Numbered from the stretch's first letter, positions 49,550 to 58,470 are shown. The stretch: 64,000 nucleotides of DNA from Leucobacter edaphi (GCF_016522535.1 NZ_JAEHOI010000004.1:1-64000), one strand, 5' to 3'. Made by a program: numbers and translations. Notes: generated by a model not told the origin, from the letters alone.

Positions 49550-49921
49550 CTACCCGGTAAACGCGCGCGCCAGCAGGATCCCCGCGACCGCGCAGATCGC
49601 GGCGCCAACGAGCATCCCGATCCCGTTGTTCGCCGCGGCACCGAAACGTCGCTGCTCCAGAAGCCGCACCGTATCGAGACTCGCCGTGCTGAACGTCGTA
49701 TAGCCGCCCAGCAGCCCGGTGCCGAGGACGACAGCCACGGGGTGATCCAGGGCGAGGCCAAGCACAAGCCCCAGGGCAAAAGACCCGGTCAGGTTCACGA
49801 TCAAGATGCCGAGCGGGAACCGCCCGCGCGCGCGAGGGGTGAGCAGCGTGTCCAGCACGTGCCGGATCGTCGCCCCGACTCCGCCGGCGACCGCGAGCCC
49901 GAACACGGCCCAGCCGTTCAC
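49550..49921 (-). CDS. crcB: fluoride channel Fluc subunit (CrcB)
   Basis: A 123-residue fluoride exporter subunit with four membrane helices. Fluc motifs are GGVGATIRH, LIVNLTGSFALGL and GGYTTFST, the last lining the fluoride path. It overlaps the second subunit gene by 4 bases, so the functional channel is probably a heterodimer, as in other Gram-positives with paired genes. Confidence 0.93.
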   Translation of the reverse strand: MNGWAVFGLAVAGGVGATIRHVLDTLLTPRARGRFPLGILIVNLTGSFALGLVLGLALDHPVAVVLGTGLLGGYTTFSTASLDTVRLLEQRRFGAAANNGIGMLVGAAICAVAGILLARAFTG

Positions 49922-50400
49922 TCCGTCACCCGCGATTCCCCGCGGCGGACGATCCCGCGAGCCACGGCAATCCCGAGCATGCTCGCGACGCCGCCGCCGA
50001 CGATCGTAGCGACCCCGTAGCCGATCCCCTCGAGGATCCGACCAGCAATCAGGGACTCCGCGATGTCCGCCGCCAGCAGGCTATAGGTGGTGAATCCCCC
50101 GAGCACGCCCGTTCCGAGCAGCAGGCGCCACCGGCGGAGCCGGGTAACGCGCACAGGCGCCTCGGGAGCGATCATCGTCAGGCGGAGGACCGCCTCCACG
50201 AGCACCCCCAGCAGAAAGGCCCCGAACACGTTCACGACGAGGGTTCCGATCGTGCCGGGGACGATCAGTCCGGCGGCATACCGCGCGAGTGACCCCGCAG
50301 CTCCCCCGAACCCGACGAGCAGGAGCTCGATCGGCGGGAACCGTCGCTCGGCCACCCTGGAGAGCGCCGGGTCCGCGCGCCCGGGATCCTGCACCGACAT
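49918..50400 (-). CDS. crcB: fluoride channel Fluc subunit (CrcB), second copy
   Basis: A 160-residue paired Fluc subunit. GFGGAAGSLARYAAG, LVVNVFGAFLLG and GVLGGFTTYSL are present. It is longer than its partner because of a hydrophilic N-terminus and loop. ATG 50400 follows GAGGGATGG; a start at 50427 is possible. I looked for and did not find a fluoride riboswitch in the leader. Confidence 0.9.
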   Translation of the reverse strand: MSVQDPGRADPALSRVAERRFPPIELLLVGFGGAAGSLARYAAGLIVPGTIGTLVVNVFGAFLLGVLVEAVLRLTMIAPEAPVRVTRLRRWRLLLGTGVLGGFTTYSLLAADIAESLIAGRILEGIGYGVATIVGGGVASMLGIAVARGIVRRGESRVTE

Positions 50401-50493
50401 CGGCCATCCCTCCCCCCGCGCGCTCACATCGACGATTCACGACGAATCCCAGTTTATGACCCGGATTTGAGGTCTGGGTCGTATGCTGCCCCC

Positions 50494-51285
50494 ATGAGCG
50501 AAGCATCGAAGCCCAGCAGCGATCAAGCGGCAGAAACCGCCGAGCACGCCGGAGAGCAGCGCCGGCTCGCACCCCTGGATCTTACCGGGGTGGACCGGAT
50601 CCTCGTGGTCGTCGCGCACCCTGACGACGCCGAGTACGGACCCTCCGCCGCGGTTGCGGAGTGGGTCGCGGCCGGGATCGAGGTCGGCTATCTGCTGCTC
50701 ACCTCTGGCGAAGCCGGCATGCAGCGCGCCCCCGAGATCGTGGGGCCGCTCCGCGCTGCGGAGCAGCGGGCTGCCGCGGAGGCCGTGGGCGCCTCCCGGC
50801 TCACCATTCTCGACTTCCCCGATGGGATGCTCGAGTACGGCCTCCCCCTGCGCCGAGCGATCGCGCGCGAGATCAGGCAGTTCAGGCCGGATGCAGTGGT
50901 CACGGGCAGCGGCGAGCTGTTCGTGGGCTGGGGCATCGACCACGCCGACCACCGCGCGATCGGGCTCGCGACAATCGATGCGGTGCGCGACGCCGACAAC
51001 CGCTGGGTGTTCCGCGAGCTCGCGGAAGACGAGGGGCTCGAGCCGTGGGGCGCTACCTTCCTGCTCCTCACCGGCACGGAACCGACGCACTACGTCGAGA
51101 TCGGGACCGCGGCGGAGGAGAAGGCCGTGGCCTCGCTCGCCGCACACCGGGAATACCTCGCCGACCTGCCCTGGCACCCAGCGCCCGCCGACTTTGTGCC
51201 GGGGCTGCTCCGCGGTCACGGCGAGCGGGCCGGGGTGCCGCTCGCTATGACGTTCGCGCGGCACCGGCTGCGCGGCAGCGACTGA
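50494..51285 (+). CDS. PIG-L/LmbE-family deacetylase
   Basis: A 263-residue zinc N-acetylglucosaminyl deacetylase-fold enzyme. The metal and catalytic motif VVVAHPDDAEYGPSAAV and the second motif GIDHADHRAIG are present. The family includes MshB and Mca of mycothiol metabolism. This one is shorter than MshB and lacks its usual context, so a Mca-like or unrelated amidase role is open. ATG 50494 is chosen over 50467 by homology of the N-terminus. Confidence 0.87.
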   Translation: MSEASKPSSDQAAETAEHAGEQRRLAPLDLTGVDRILVVVAHPDDAEYGPSAAVAEWVAAGIEVGYLLLTSGEAGMQRAPEIVGPLRAAEQRAAAEAVGASRLTILDFPDGMLEYGLPLRRAIAREIRQFRPDAVVTGSGELFVGWGIDHADHRAIGLATIDAVRDADNRWVFRELAEDEGLEPWGATFLLLTGTEPTHYVEIGTAAEEKAVASLAAHREYLADLPWHPAPADFVPGLLRGHGERAGVPLAMTFARHRLRGSD

Positions 51286-51301
51286 CCGCCTCGATCCGGG
51301 G

Positions 51302-52552
51302 CTAGCTCCCGAACTGCAGCACGAGCAGGGCGACGTTGAGCGCCACGATCCCGAGGGTCACCGCCCAGCCCAGCAGAGTCGTGGTGCGCAGGTTCGTCGC
51401 GTCCCCCATGACGTCTCGACGCGAGGTCAGCCAGACGAGCGGGACCAGGGCAAACGGGATCCCGAACGAGAGCATGACCTGGCTGAGGATCAGCGCCGTC
51501 GTCGGATCGAACTGGAAAGCCAGCAGCACGATCGCGGGGATCACGGTCAACAGCCTGCGCGCGATCAGGGAAAGTTTCGTGCGGAAGAGCCCGCCCATGA
51601 TGTCGCTTCCCGCGTAAGCGCCGACCGCGGTCGAGGCCAGGCCGGAGGCGAGGAGGCCGATCGCGAAGAGCGCCCCGGCAGCGGGGCCGAGCGCGCGCTC
51701 GATCGCGGCGTGGGCGCCCTCGAGCGAGTCGGTGCCCTCGACGCCGGGAAGCACGGTCGCCGCCACCACGAGGATCGCGAGGTTCACGGACCCCGCAATC
51801 GCCAGCGCCACGGTCACATCGATCCGCGTGGCTCTGAGGAGCCGGCGCAGGCCGGGCGCACCGGGGACGGCGAAACGGTCCCGCGCGAGCGAGGAGTGCG
51901 CGTAGATCGCGTGCGGCATGACCGTCGCCCCCATGATGCTCGCGGCGAGCAGCACCGAGTCGGGGCCTGCAAAGCGCGGCACCAGTCCCCCGGCCACCGC
52001 AGCGGGATCGGGAGGAGCTACGAAGAGTCCGTAGGTGAAGCCCAGCACGATCACGAGCATGAGCGCGATGATCGCGAACTCGAACGCCCGCGCGCCCCGC
52101 CTCGCCTGGAACAGAAGCAGCACGGTCGAGACGGCCACCGTGATGATCGCGCCGACCACCAGCGGCACCCCGAAGAGAATCCACAGGGCGACCGCGCCAC
52201 CGATCACCTCGGCAATATCCGTTGCGATCGCGACAAACTGCGCCTGCAGGCCATAGAGAATCCGACCCCAGCGCGAGCCGAAACGTTCCCCGAGCAGTTC
52301 GGCCATGCTGCGCCCCGTGGCGAGGCCGAGCTTCGCCGACAGATACTGCACCAGCCAGGCAGCGACATTCGCCGCGATCACGACCCAGACGAGCAGGTGC
52401 CCGAAGCGCGCGCCCGCGGACATGTTGACGGCGACGTTCCCGGGGTCGAGGTACGCGACGCCCGCGACGAGCGCGGGGCCGAGCAGCCACGCGGACGCGG
52501 GCTTCTGCGGGCGCGCCAAGTTCGCGGTCGATGGCTCGCGCAGCTGCTCCAT
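51302..52552 (-). CDS. mntH: Nramp divalent metal transporter
   Basis: A 416-residue proton-coupled Mn/Fe importer with eleven membrane segments. The metal-site motifs DPGNVAVNM (helix 1) and MGATVMPHAIYAHS (helix 6) are intact, with Met in the latter favouring transition metals. The gene lies 67 bases beyond an ArsR-like regulator ending upstream. No clear MntR site is seen. Confidence 0.92.
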   Translation of the reverse strand: MEQLREPSTANLARPQKPASAWLLGPALVAGVAYLDPGNVAVNMSAGARFGHLLVWVVIAANVAAWLVQYLSAKLGLATGRSMAELLGERFGSRWGRILYGLQAQFVAIATDIAEVIGGAVALWILFGVPLVVGAIITVAVSTVLLLFQARRGARAFEFAIIALMLVIVLGFTYGLFVAPPDPAAVAGGLVPRFAGPDSVLLAASIMGATVMPHAIYAHSSLARDRFAVPGAPGLRRLLRATRIDVTVALAIAGSVNLAILVVAATVLPGVEGTDSLEGAHAAIERALGPAAGALFAIGLLASGLASTAVGAYAGSDIMGGLFRTKLSLIARRLLTVIPAIVLLAFQFDPTTALILSQVMLSFGIPFALVPLVWLTSRRDVMGDATNLRTTTLLGWAVTLGIVALNVALLVLQFGS

Positions 52553-52619
52553 AGCCCTCAGTTTAGTTCACGAGAAGTGCAAAGTTCGACGCGGCGAACA
52601 TCCTGCGGTGGTGCGCCGC

Positions 52620-53354
52620 TCATCGGCGTTCGACGGGCCGCAGCCCGAGTCGCTCCTCCAGCTCGCGGGTTCCGACCTCAGTCACTCTGATGGCCCGCGA
52701 GCCGCTTCGACGGCCGATCCACCCGAGCTCCTGCGCACGCGCCATGAACGCGGCCCCGAGCGCGCCCGCGAGGTGATCGCGCCGCTCGGTCCAGTCGAGA
52801 CACACGAGCGCGAGCTGGCGGCGTCCACGCGCCAGCCGATCGAGCTCGATCCCCAGATCACCGAACCATTCCTCGCCAGCAGCTGTGAGCCGCACGCGCC
52901 GCGCGTCCCCGTCAGGCCCGTTCGCATCCTCGACCTCCAGAAGCGCGCGCGACACCCACGCGCGCAGGAGCTCCGTGCCCAGCTCACCCGCGAGATGGTC
53001 GTAGCAACTCCGCGCGTGGCGCAGTGCCCGGTCGGCGTGCACCGAGCGAAGCGTCGGGCCGGGTCGTGCGGGAACGGCGAACGTCGAGAGCGCCTCGATC
53101 GCAGCCACGACCTCCGGGCGGGCGATCGTCAGGTAGCGGTGCCGCCCTGCCCGCCGGTCGCTCACCAACCCCGCCTCAACCAGGGCATTCACGTGACCCG
53201 TCGCGGTCGAGCGCGCAATTCCCGCGCGATCGGCGAGTTCCGCCGGCGTCCAGGCGCGGCCGTCGAGCAGGCACAGCAGCATCGTCGCCCGGCTGGCATC
53301 CGACAGGGCGGACGCCACTCGCGCGAGCCGGGCACCGTCCTCGCGTTCGTCCAT
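52620..53354 (-). CDS. ArsR-like winged-helix regulator
   Basis: A 244-residue regulator. The N-terminal winged helix (ASRATMLLCLLDGRAWTPAE then AGIARSTATGHVNALVEAGL) is typical of ArsR. A long C-terminal region without recognisable metal cysteines follows (VRLTAAGEEWFGDLGIELDR). It is divergent from the flavin reductase-like gene with a 65-base gap, so control of that gene and of itself is likely. Confidence 0.85.
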   Translation of the reverse strand: MDEREDGARLARVASALSDASRATMLLCLLDGRAWTPAELADRAGIARSTATGHVNALVEAGLVSDRRAGRHRYLTIARPEVVAAIEALSTFAVPARPGPTLRSVHADRALRHARSCYDHLAGELGTELLRAWVSRALLEVEDANGPDGDARRVRLTAAGEEWFGDLGIELDRLARGRRQLALVCLDWTERRDHLAGALGAAFMARAQELGWIGRRSGSRAIRVTEVGTRELEERLGLRPVERR

Positions 53355-53419
53355 GCCCTCAGCATGGCACCCCGACCATTCGGCGGCCGCCGAACTCTCC
53401 GGGTGGGACAGTACCCGGC

Positions 53420-54037
53420 ATGAGCATTTCTTCAGCGAGCAATCATCGAACCATCACGCCCTCGGTCCTCTACTTCGGGACGCCGGTCTGCGTCATCTCC
53501 TCCGAGAACCCCGACGGCTCCACGAATCTCGCGCCGATCTCGTCCTACTGGGCACTGGGCGATCACATCGTGCTCGGGATCGACGCGGGCGGACGGACCG
53601 TCCCGAATCTGCTTTCCCGCCCGGAGATCGTCGTCGGATTTCCCGATGAGACCCAGTGGGAACCCGTCCAGAGGCTCGGCCAGCTCACCGGCGAGTACCC
53701 GATCCCAGCCGGAAAGCCGGACGACACCTGGTACGAGCCCGACAAGTTCGCTGCCGTGGGGTGGCACCGGATGCCCGCGACGACCGTCCGCCCGGAACGA
53801 GCGGCGGAGCTCCCGGTCCACCTCGAAGCGCGCGTGGAGAACACGCAGATCAGCGATGACGGACTCGCGATCGTCCACGCGCGCTGCAGCGCCGTCCACG
53901 TGATCGACGAGCTCGTCATCGACGGGACCCATCACATCGACACGCTCCGCTGGCGCCCGCTCATCTACACGTTCCAGCACTTCTTCGGCCTCGGTGAACG
54001 CCGCGGAATCCCGCCGTGGGCGCTGAATCAGCGGTGA
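53420..54037 (+). CDS. flavin reductase-like FMN-binding protein
   Basis: A 205-residue split-barrel flavoprotein. TPVCVISSENPDGSTNLAPIS is the conserved FMN-binding opening; HIVLGIDAGGRTVPNLLS and LVIDGTHHIDTLRWRPLIY follow. Members reduce FMN or act as flavin-dependent oxidoreductases; no partner monooxygenase is nearby. ATG 53420 begins the homologous region; the long upstream frame is not coding. Confidence 0.85.
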   Translation: MSISSASNHRTITPSVLYFGTPVCVISSENPDGSTNLAPISSYWALGDHIVLGIDAGGRTVPNLLSRPEIVVGFPDETQWEPVQRLGQLTGEYPIPAGKPDDTWYEPDKFAAVGWHRMPATTVRPERAAELPVHLEARVENTQISDDGLAIVHARCSAVHVIDELVIDGTHHIDTLRWRPLIYTFQHFFGLGERRGIPPWALNQR

Positions 54038-54145
54038 CACGCGCGCCCGGTTCGAGGCGGGCAGCGAAGCCTCGATAGAGTCGACACGAGGCGCGGGAAC
54101 CGACCGGGGAATGTCAGCGACGCCCCGCCTTGGAGGGACACCGCA

Positions 54146-54844
54146 ATGCCAGCACAGCGCCGAACGGCCTCACAGGAGCGCGGCCGCAAGACGCAGCGGC
54201 GTGTCCTCGAGGGCGCCGCCAGGGTTTTCAGCACCACCGGGTACGGGTCCGCCGCAATGCGCGGTATCGCCGAGGAGTCGGGGGTGTCACTCGGCACGAT
54301 CAATTTCCACTTCGGTACGAAGGATCAGATCGCGCTCGCGATCATCGCCGAGCAGCGGGCGCGCAGCGCTGCGCGCGCCGAAGAGGTCATCGCCAGCTTC
54401 GACACGGTCACCGAGCGCCTCGTGCAGTTCTCCATCGCCGCGGCCGACCAGCTCCGCAGCGACCCGATCGTGCAGGCCGGCTTCGAGCTGTCGGTGGAGG
54501 CGGGCGACTTCATCGACCCCAGTGCCCGCTCGTACGCAGGGTGGAGCGTCGCGATCGAGGCGATGCTCCACGCCGGAATCGAGAGCGGCGAGATTCGACC
54601 AGGGATCGATGTTCCCGCCGTCGCGGACACCTACCTCGCGTGCTTCACCGGCGTGCAGCTGCTGTCCCGCGTGCGGTCCGGGCGAGAGGACCTGTTCACG
54701 GGGGTCCGCAATCTGTGGACCCTGATCGCCGACGGCCTGTTCCCGGAAGAACGGAAGGACGAGGCGCTCAGGATCATCGCCGAGGCCTTCGACGAAGCCG
54801 ATCGCGGAGCGGCCAGAGGCCGAGCGGCCGTCAACGACGCCTAG
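54146..54844 (+). CDS. TetR regulator resembling gamma-butyrolactone receptors
   Basis: A 232-residue TetR protein. The helix-turn-helix is GIAEESGVSLGTINFHFGTK. The C-terminal domain (QLRSDPIVQAGFELSVEAGD, TYLACFTGVQLLSRVRSGRE, NLWTLIADGLFP) resembles the ligand domain of ScbR/ArpA-type receptors. No autoinducer synthase is in the window. It ends on a CTAG shared with the convergent gene of the secretion locus and may regulate nearby genes. Confidence 0.82.
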   Translation: MPAQRRTASQERGRKTQRRVLEGAARVFSTTGYGSAAMRGIAEESGVSLGTINFHFGTKDQIALAIIAEQRARSAARAEEVIASFDTVTERLVQFSIAAADQLRSDPIVQAGFELSVEAGDFIDPSARSYAGWSVAIEAMLHAGIESGEIRPGIDVPAVADTYLACFTGVQLLSRVRSGREDLFTGVRNLWTLIADGLFPEERKDEALRIIAEAFDEADRGAARGRAAVNDA

Positions 54845-55539
54845 GTCGGGGGTTCCGACTCCGTTGCGGGTTCGGCATCCACCGCGTCGATGCCGCCTCC
54901 CGAGGCGAGCCGGCACAGGGTTTCCCAGATCAGGGCCGATCGCGTGCGGATCAGGCGCGCGCCAGACTCACCGACGTCGAGCACCCACCAGCCCATCCCG
55001 GCGCCGCCGACCACATCGAGCAGCAGCCGCTCCCCCTCCCCGTCGCCGGCACCGGCAAGGTACGCGCTCCAGTTGCGCACGCCCGGCTCCGCAAACACTG
55101 AGGCAGCCCGGCTCCCGGTCTCCCCGCTCCGCTCGCTGCGCGGCGGCCGCGGGCCCGCGAGATACCCCTCGAGTTCGCGGAGATCCACCAGGATGTCGGG
55201 CTCGTCGATGAAGGGCGCCGGGCCGAGCTCTGCGGCGAGCGCAATGATGCCGGGGATCGAATCCGCGGTGACGACGGCCAGCTCGGCGGTCGCGCCAGGC
55301 CGCGCCATCGTGACGACGGCGGTCGGGCCCTCGATGGCGAAGGCGAGCCGCGTCTCACCGTCGGAACCGCTGATGCTCACCATGAGTTCGTGGGCCGGTT
55401 TCCCGAGCACGCGCGCCATCTCCTGGAGGGCCGGATCGCTCGCCGTCTCAGGGTCGTCGCGGAGCTCCGCGCGGAGTGCCGCGAGCCGGCCCGATTCGAG
55501 AGTCAGGCCGCGGCGCGGTATTCCCGTGATGATGCTCAT
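54841..55539 (-). CDS. unrecognised protein, possible T7SS chaperone
   Basis: A 232-residue soluble protein with no signal peptide. It starts MSIITGIPRRGL, has a helical N-terminal half and a beta-rich C-terminus (LLLDVVGGAGMGWWVLDVGE) closed by a helix (LIWETLCRLASGG). The overall plan recalls EspG-type substrate chaperones, but there is no clear sequence match, so this is inference from context. It is the last gene of the leftward WXG100 group and overlaps the LpqN-like gene by 4 bases. Confidence 0.55.
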   Translation of the reverse strand: MSIITGIPRRGLTLESGRLAALRAELRDDPETASDPALQEMARVLGKPAHELMVSISGSDGETRLAFAIEGPTAVVTMARPGATAELAVVTADSIPGIIALAAELGPAPFIDEPDILVDLRELEGYLAGPRPPRSERSGETGSRAASVFAEPGVRNWSAYLAGAGDGEGERLLLDVVGGAGMGWWVLDVGESGARLIRTRSALIWETLCRLASGGGIDAVDAEPATESEPPT

Positions 55540-56021
55540 GAACGCTCCTCTGGTCCGGTTCCCACGTCGAGGCTCCAGGCGATATTGCACATTTCTTCGG
55601 CGTGATCCGGGTACGCGAGTGTCGGCGTGGTGGCGGAGACGGTGACGGCGGTGAGGTTCTGGTTTCCACCCTCCTCGTCGCTGCCCGCCGAATGGATGGT
55701 GGCCCACTGCTCGAGCGTGAGCGCTCGCCCCTCGGCGACGTAGGAGATGAGCTGCCGGAAACCGTCTTCCTCCACGCTCGCGTCGATGAGTTGCGCGTCT
55801 TCGAGTGCGCTTAGGATCGCCTCGGCAGCGGTGCGCTGCCAGCGCTCGGCGTCGCGCCACTCCTGGGTCATCGGGCCGATCGTGAGGACGATGTTTCGCG
55901 AGAACCCCGTGCGATCGGGCGGTGCAAGCGCGACAATGGCGATCTCGGGGCTCGGATCGCGCTCGATGCGCCAGTCTTCTGGCACACGGATCGTGGGTGC
56001 TGGGGTGGCTTCAGTCCGCAT
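55536..56021 (-). CDS. LpqN/LpqT-like domain protein
   Basis: A 161-residue protein whose opening (IRVPEDWRIERDPSPEIAIV and TGFSRNIVLTIGPM) and disposition match the LpqN/Mog1-like fold. Unlike mycobacterial LpqN it has no signal peptide or lipobox. ATG 56021 has AAGGAA upstream. It overlaps neighbours on both sides (11 and 4 bases). The fold occurs beside type VII loci, but its role is unknown. Confidence 0.55.
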   Translation of the reverse strand: MRTEATPAPTIRVPEDWRIERDPSPEIAIVALAPPDRTGFSRNIVLTIGPMTQEWRDAERWQRTAAEAILSALEDAQLIDASVEEDGFRQLISYVAEGRALTLEQWATIHSAGSDEEGGNQNLTAVTVSATTPTLAYPDHAEEMCNIAWSLDVGTGPEERS

Positions 56022-56442
56022 TCGTTTCCGTTCCTTCCGCTCGTTCGGCGTGCGCTCCCCGCGGCTGCTTCCGTCGCGCCCTGCGGGGTGTGGCAAGCGG
56101 ATCCCGCTGGTCCGCGTAGACCTCTTTCTCGGGACGCCGCACATACCATCGCGGCCCCCAGGCTCGCTGCGCGTTCCAGTTGAACGGGCTGATCAGTCCG
56201 ACGATGAGGCTCCACAGCAGAATCGCGAAGCTCACGATGAAGAGCAGCGGACCCATCCAGTTCGGCGCCCCACTGTCGACGAGGGCGAGCGACAGCATGA
56301 GCAGGCCGAAGAACGGTGCGAGGATCAGGATCATCGTGTCGCCGTGCGTGGCGCGCGTCCACCATCGAGCGGCCGCGGATCGACCGGCCCACGACCACGC
56401 CGTGAGCGCGAGCACCCCGATCCCGATTCCTACGAAGAGCAC
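56011..56442 (-). CDS. small membrane protein of the T7SS-like locus
   Basis: A 143-residue protein with three predicted membrane helices (VLFVGIGIGVLALTAWSW; MILILAPFFGLLMLSLALV; LLFIVSFAILLWSLIVGLI) and a basic cytoplasmic tail. GTG 56442 lies 5 bases after the preceding stop. I know no family match. Its position between a candidate substrate and the LpqN-like gene suggests a role in the same system. Confidence 0.6.
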   Translation of the reverse strand: MLFVGIGIGVLALTAWSWAGRSAAARWWTRATHGDTMILILAPFFGLLMLSLALVDSGAPNWMGPLLFIVSFAILLWSLIVGLISPFNWNAQRAWGPRWYVRRPEKEVYADQRDPLATPRRARRKQPRGAHAERAEGTETNAD

Positions 56443-56447
56443 CCTGG

Positions 56448-58049
56448 TCAGGCTTTCTTTCCGAAGAACGACAGTGCGTCTCCGAGTTTGCCGATGCCCT
56501 CGCCAACAGAGGTCCCGATCTGAGCAATCTTCACGGTCGCGGCCTGCTTCGCACTCGTGAGTCCTTCTCCGACCTGTTTCACCGTGTTGGCGGCTCCCTC
56601 TCCGACCTTCTTCCCGAAGTCGGCCGCGGCCTGGCCGGCCTTGGCTCCGAGGTCCATCGCCTTGTCGGCGAGGTAGTCTCCGACACCCGACCCGACGACT
56701 CCGCCGATGATTCCACCGGCGATGCCTCCGACGACCGCCCCAGCGGGCCCGAAGAGCATTCCCGCCATTGCGCCGACCTGTGCACCGCCGGCCGCACCGG
56801 CCCACGCCGAGGCACCGACGATTCCGGCGCGCGTCGCAGTCCGACCCACGCGCTCCCCCGTGGTGAAATCACCGCCTGCGTCCTTCTGCCACTGCGACGC
56901 TCCGGATAGGAACACCCCGGCGGCAACATTCGCCCTCCCCGCGACCTTGCCGAACTTCAGCGCCCGGGCATGCACGTCTTCCATCCCCGGTCGGGCCGAC
57001 CAGTTCGCGTCGTTGCGGGCCCTGAGCACTTTCGTGAGCTTGCTATAGCTGTCCGTGTTGACGTGACGATTCCTGGTGAACTTCAGATCGCCCGCTATGT
57101 GGTGGGTGATCGTGCGCGACGTCGCGGTGGTGAAATCCCCGGCGCGGCCCTGCAAACCCTGCAACATCGACAGCGGATTCGAGGTGTCAAGAACGGATGC
57201 CGACCACACCGCTCTCCCCAGGCTCTGCAAAAGAAGATCGATCTCCGAGGGAGTGGCCTGCGAGCCCTCCACCACCTCGTGCGTCCGCTGCTCAACATAT
57301 GAGGACCAGGCACCGCCCAGTGCGGAGTCAAGCACACCCCCGCCGCCCGCCTCCTCGAATGAGCTCGCGAGCGTCCGCGCCCACTCGGCGTCGAGATCGG
57401 ACTCGATCGTGAGTTGCGAGAACCCGCTCGTGAATGTGGCGGAGCCGATGTTCACCCAGGAGCACTGGCTCGTAAACCCGGACCAGGCACCGCTGAGGCG
57501 CGACTCGCGGTCGCTGAGGTCCCGGTTCGCCGCCGCGGTCGCCTCCGCGAAACGGGTGAGTCGCTCCGGTACGGCCGAGCTCACCCCTCCGGAACCACCG
57601 CTCGCGCCGCGATCACGCGCCGACGTTGCGAAGTCCGCCGTGATGGTGGGAGCGGGGTTCGGTTCGTTCGACGGCTCCGGATCGCTGATCTCCGCGCCGA
57701 CCGTCGGCGCCCCGATGGCGCCGGACATGACTCGCTTGCGATCGCGCAGGTCTTCCCGATCCTGCCACGCGTCGTGGGCTGCGATCCGGTCCTTTTCTTC
57801 TTGCGCTCGCCGTTTGGCGTCTTCGACCTGGGTGGCGAGGGAGTCCAGCACCCCGGCGAGCTTGCCGCGATCGGAGGCCTCGACCGTGCACACGGTGGCG
57901 AAACTGCGGGCGTATGCGCCCGCGAAGTCTGTTGCGGCGTCCTCGGCGGCCGTGCGCCGTGGACCGGCCTGGCCGCGGAGGGTATCGGCCGCGCTCCGCG
58001 CCGCGGAGATCAGGGAGTCTGCTGCGCCGTCATCGAATTGGATCGTCAC
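56448..58049 (-). CDS. candidate T7SS substrate with N-terminal helical domain
   Basis: A 533-residue protein with no signal peptide. Residues 1-105 form an all-helical WXG/LXG-like segment rich in Ala and charge. A linker follows, then a second helical part containing a WSG motif. The middle region holds GRANVAAGVFLSGASQW. The C-terminus is a long Gly/Ala zipper (GGIAGGIIGGVVGSGVGDYL). A secreted effector or pore-forming structural protein fits. No nuclease or ADP-ribosylating motif is visible. It lies downstream of the WXG100 gene. Confidence 0.6.
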   Translation of the reverse strand: MTIQFDDGAADSLISAARSAADTLRGQAGPRRTAAEDAATDFAGAYARSFATVCTVEASDRGKLAGVLDSLATQVEDAKRRAQEEKDRIAAHDAWQDREDLRDRKRVMSGAIGAPTVGAEISDPEPSNEPNPAPTITADFATSARDRGASGGSGGVSSAVPERLTRFAEATAAANRDLSDRESRLSGAWSGFTSQCSWVNIGSATFTSGFSQLTIESDLDAEWARTLASSFEEAGGGGVLDSALGGAWSSYVEQRTHEVVEGSQATPSEIDLLLQSLGRAVWSASVLDTSNPLSMLQGLQGRAGDFTTATSRTITHHIAGDLKFTRNRHVNTDSYSKLTKVLRARNDANWSARPGMEDVHARALKFGKVAGRANVAAGVFLSGASQWQKDAGGDFTTGERVGRTATRAGIVGASAWAGAAGGAQVGAMAGMLFGPAGAVVGGIAGGIIGGVVGSGVGDYLADKAMDLGAKAGQAAADFGKKVGEGAANTVKQVGEGLTSAKQAATVKIAQIGTSVGEGIGKLGDALSFFGKKA

Positions 58050-58068
58050 GTTGTTCTCGATTCCTCCG

Positions 58069-58119
58069 GGGTGAGGGTGAAAGTGAGGGTGAGGCTGAGG
58101 GTCAGAGTCGGGGTGAGGT
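58069..58119 (+). repeat. imperfect GTGAGG repeat with five G runs
   Basis: Imperfect hexamers of the GTGAGG type directly before the candidate substrate gene give runs GGGG, GGG, GGG, GGG and GGGG. They are separated by 3, 9, 9 and 8 bases, a pattern able to form a G-quadruplex on the plus (template-side) strand. Confidence 0.6.
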
Positions 58120-58135
58120 GTTCCGCGAACAGGAA

Positions 58136-58173
58136 CAGGGCGCCCGGCGCAGGATTCGGCGCTGGGCGCCCTG
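58136..58173 (-). terminator. hairpin between WXG100 gene and substrate gene
   Basis: 15-base arms CAGGGCGCCCGGCGC and GCGCTGGGCGCCCTG pair with a single mismatch over an 8-base loop. A TTCCTGTTC stretch follows on the minus strand, so termination would be partial. It may give high WXG100 and lower downstream expression. Confidence 0.6.
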
Positions 58174-58188
58174 CAGGCACCGGGGCGG

Positions 58189-58470
58189 TTAGGCTCCGCC
58201 GCCGGCCGTGAAGATGTTCTGAGCGATCTGGTCGAGCTGCGCGCGGAGTTCTTCGAGTTCCGTCTTCACCTTGCCGAGAGCGGCGTGGGTGTCGGGCCAG
58301 ACCGTTCCGCGGAACTGCTGGGCGAGCGGGCCGTCCCAGACGTTCGCGTCGGAGAGGATGCGTCCCTGCGCATCCAGGCTGTCGATCTGCTCGGTGAAGC
58401 CACCGTTGATGATCGACTGAATCTGGCGGATTGCCGTCTTGGCTTCCTCGGTTGAGAGAACGCGTGACAT
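58189..58470 (-). CDS. WXG100 (ESAT-6-like) secreted protein
   Basis: A 93-residue helix-turn-helix hairpin protein. The turn is VWDGPLAQQF, a WXG variant (W-D-G), flanked by two long amphipathic helices. Size matches EsxA/EsxB. It is exported by type VII systems without a signal peptide. GGAGGT lies 8 bases before ATG 58470. It is the only such protein in view, so a homodimer or pairing with the larger substrate is possible. Confidence 0.88.
   Translation of the reverse strand: MSRVLSTEEAKTAIRQIQSIINGGFTEQIDSLDAQGRILSDANVWDGPLAQQFRGTVWPDTHAALGKVKTELEELRAQLDQIAQNIFTAGGGA

Noticed and set aside
50401-50493. fluoride riboswitch before crcB
   Set aside because: Only a short GATTC/GAATC inverted repeat is present, not the conserved aptamer elements.
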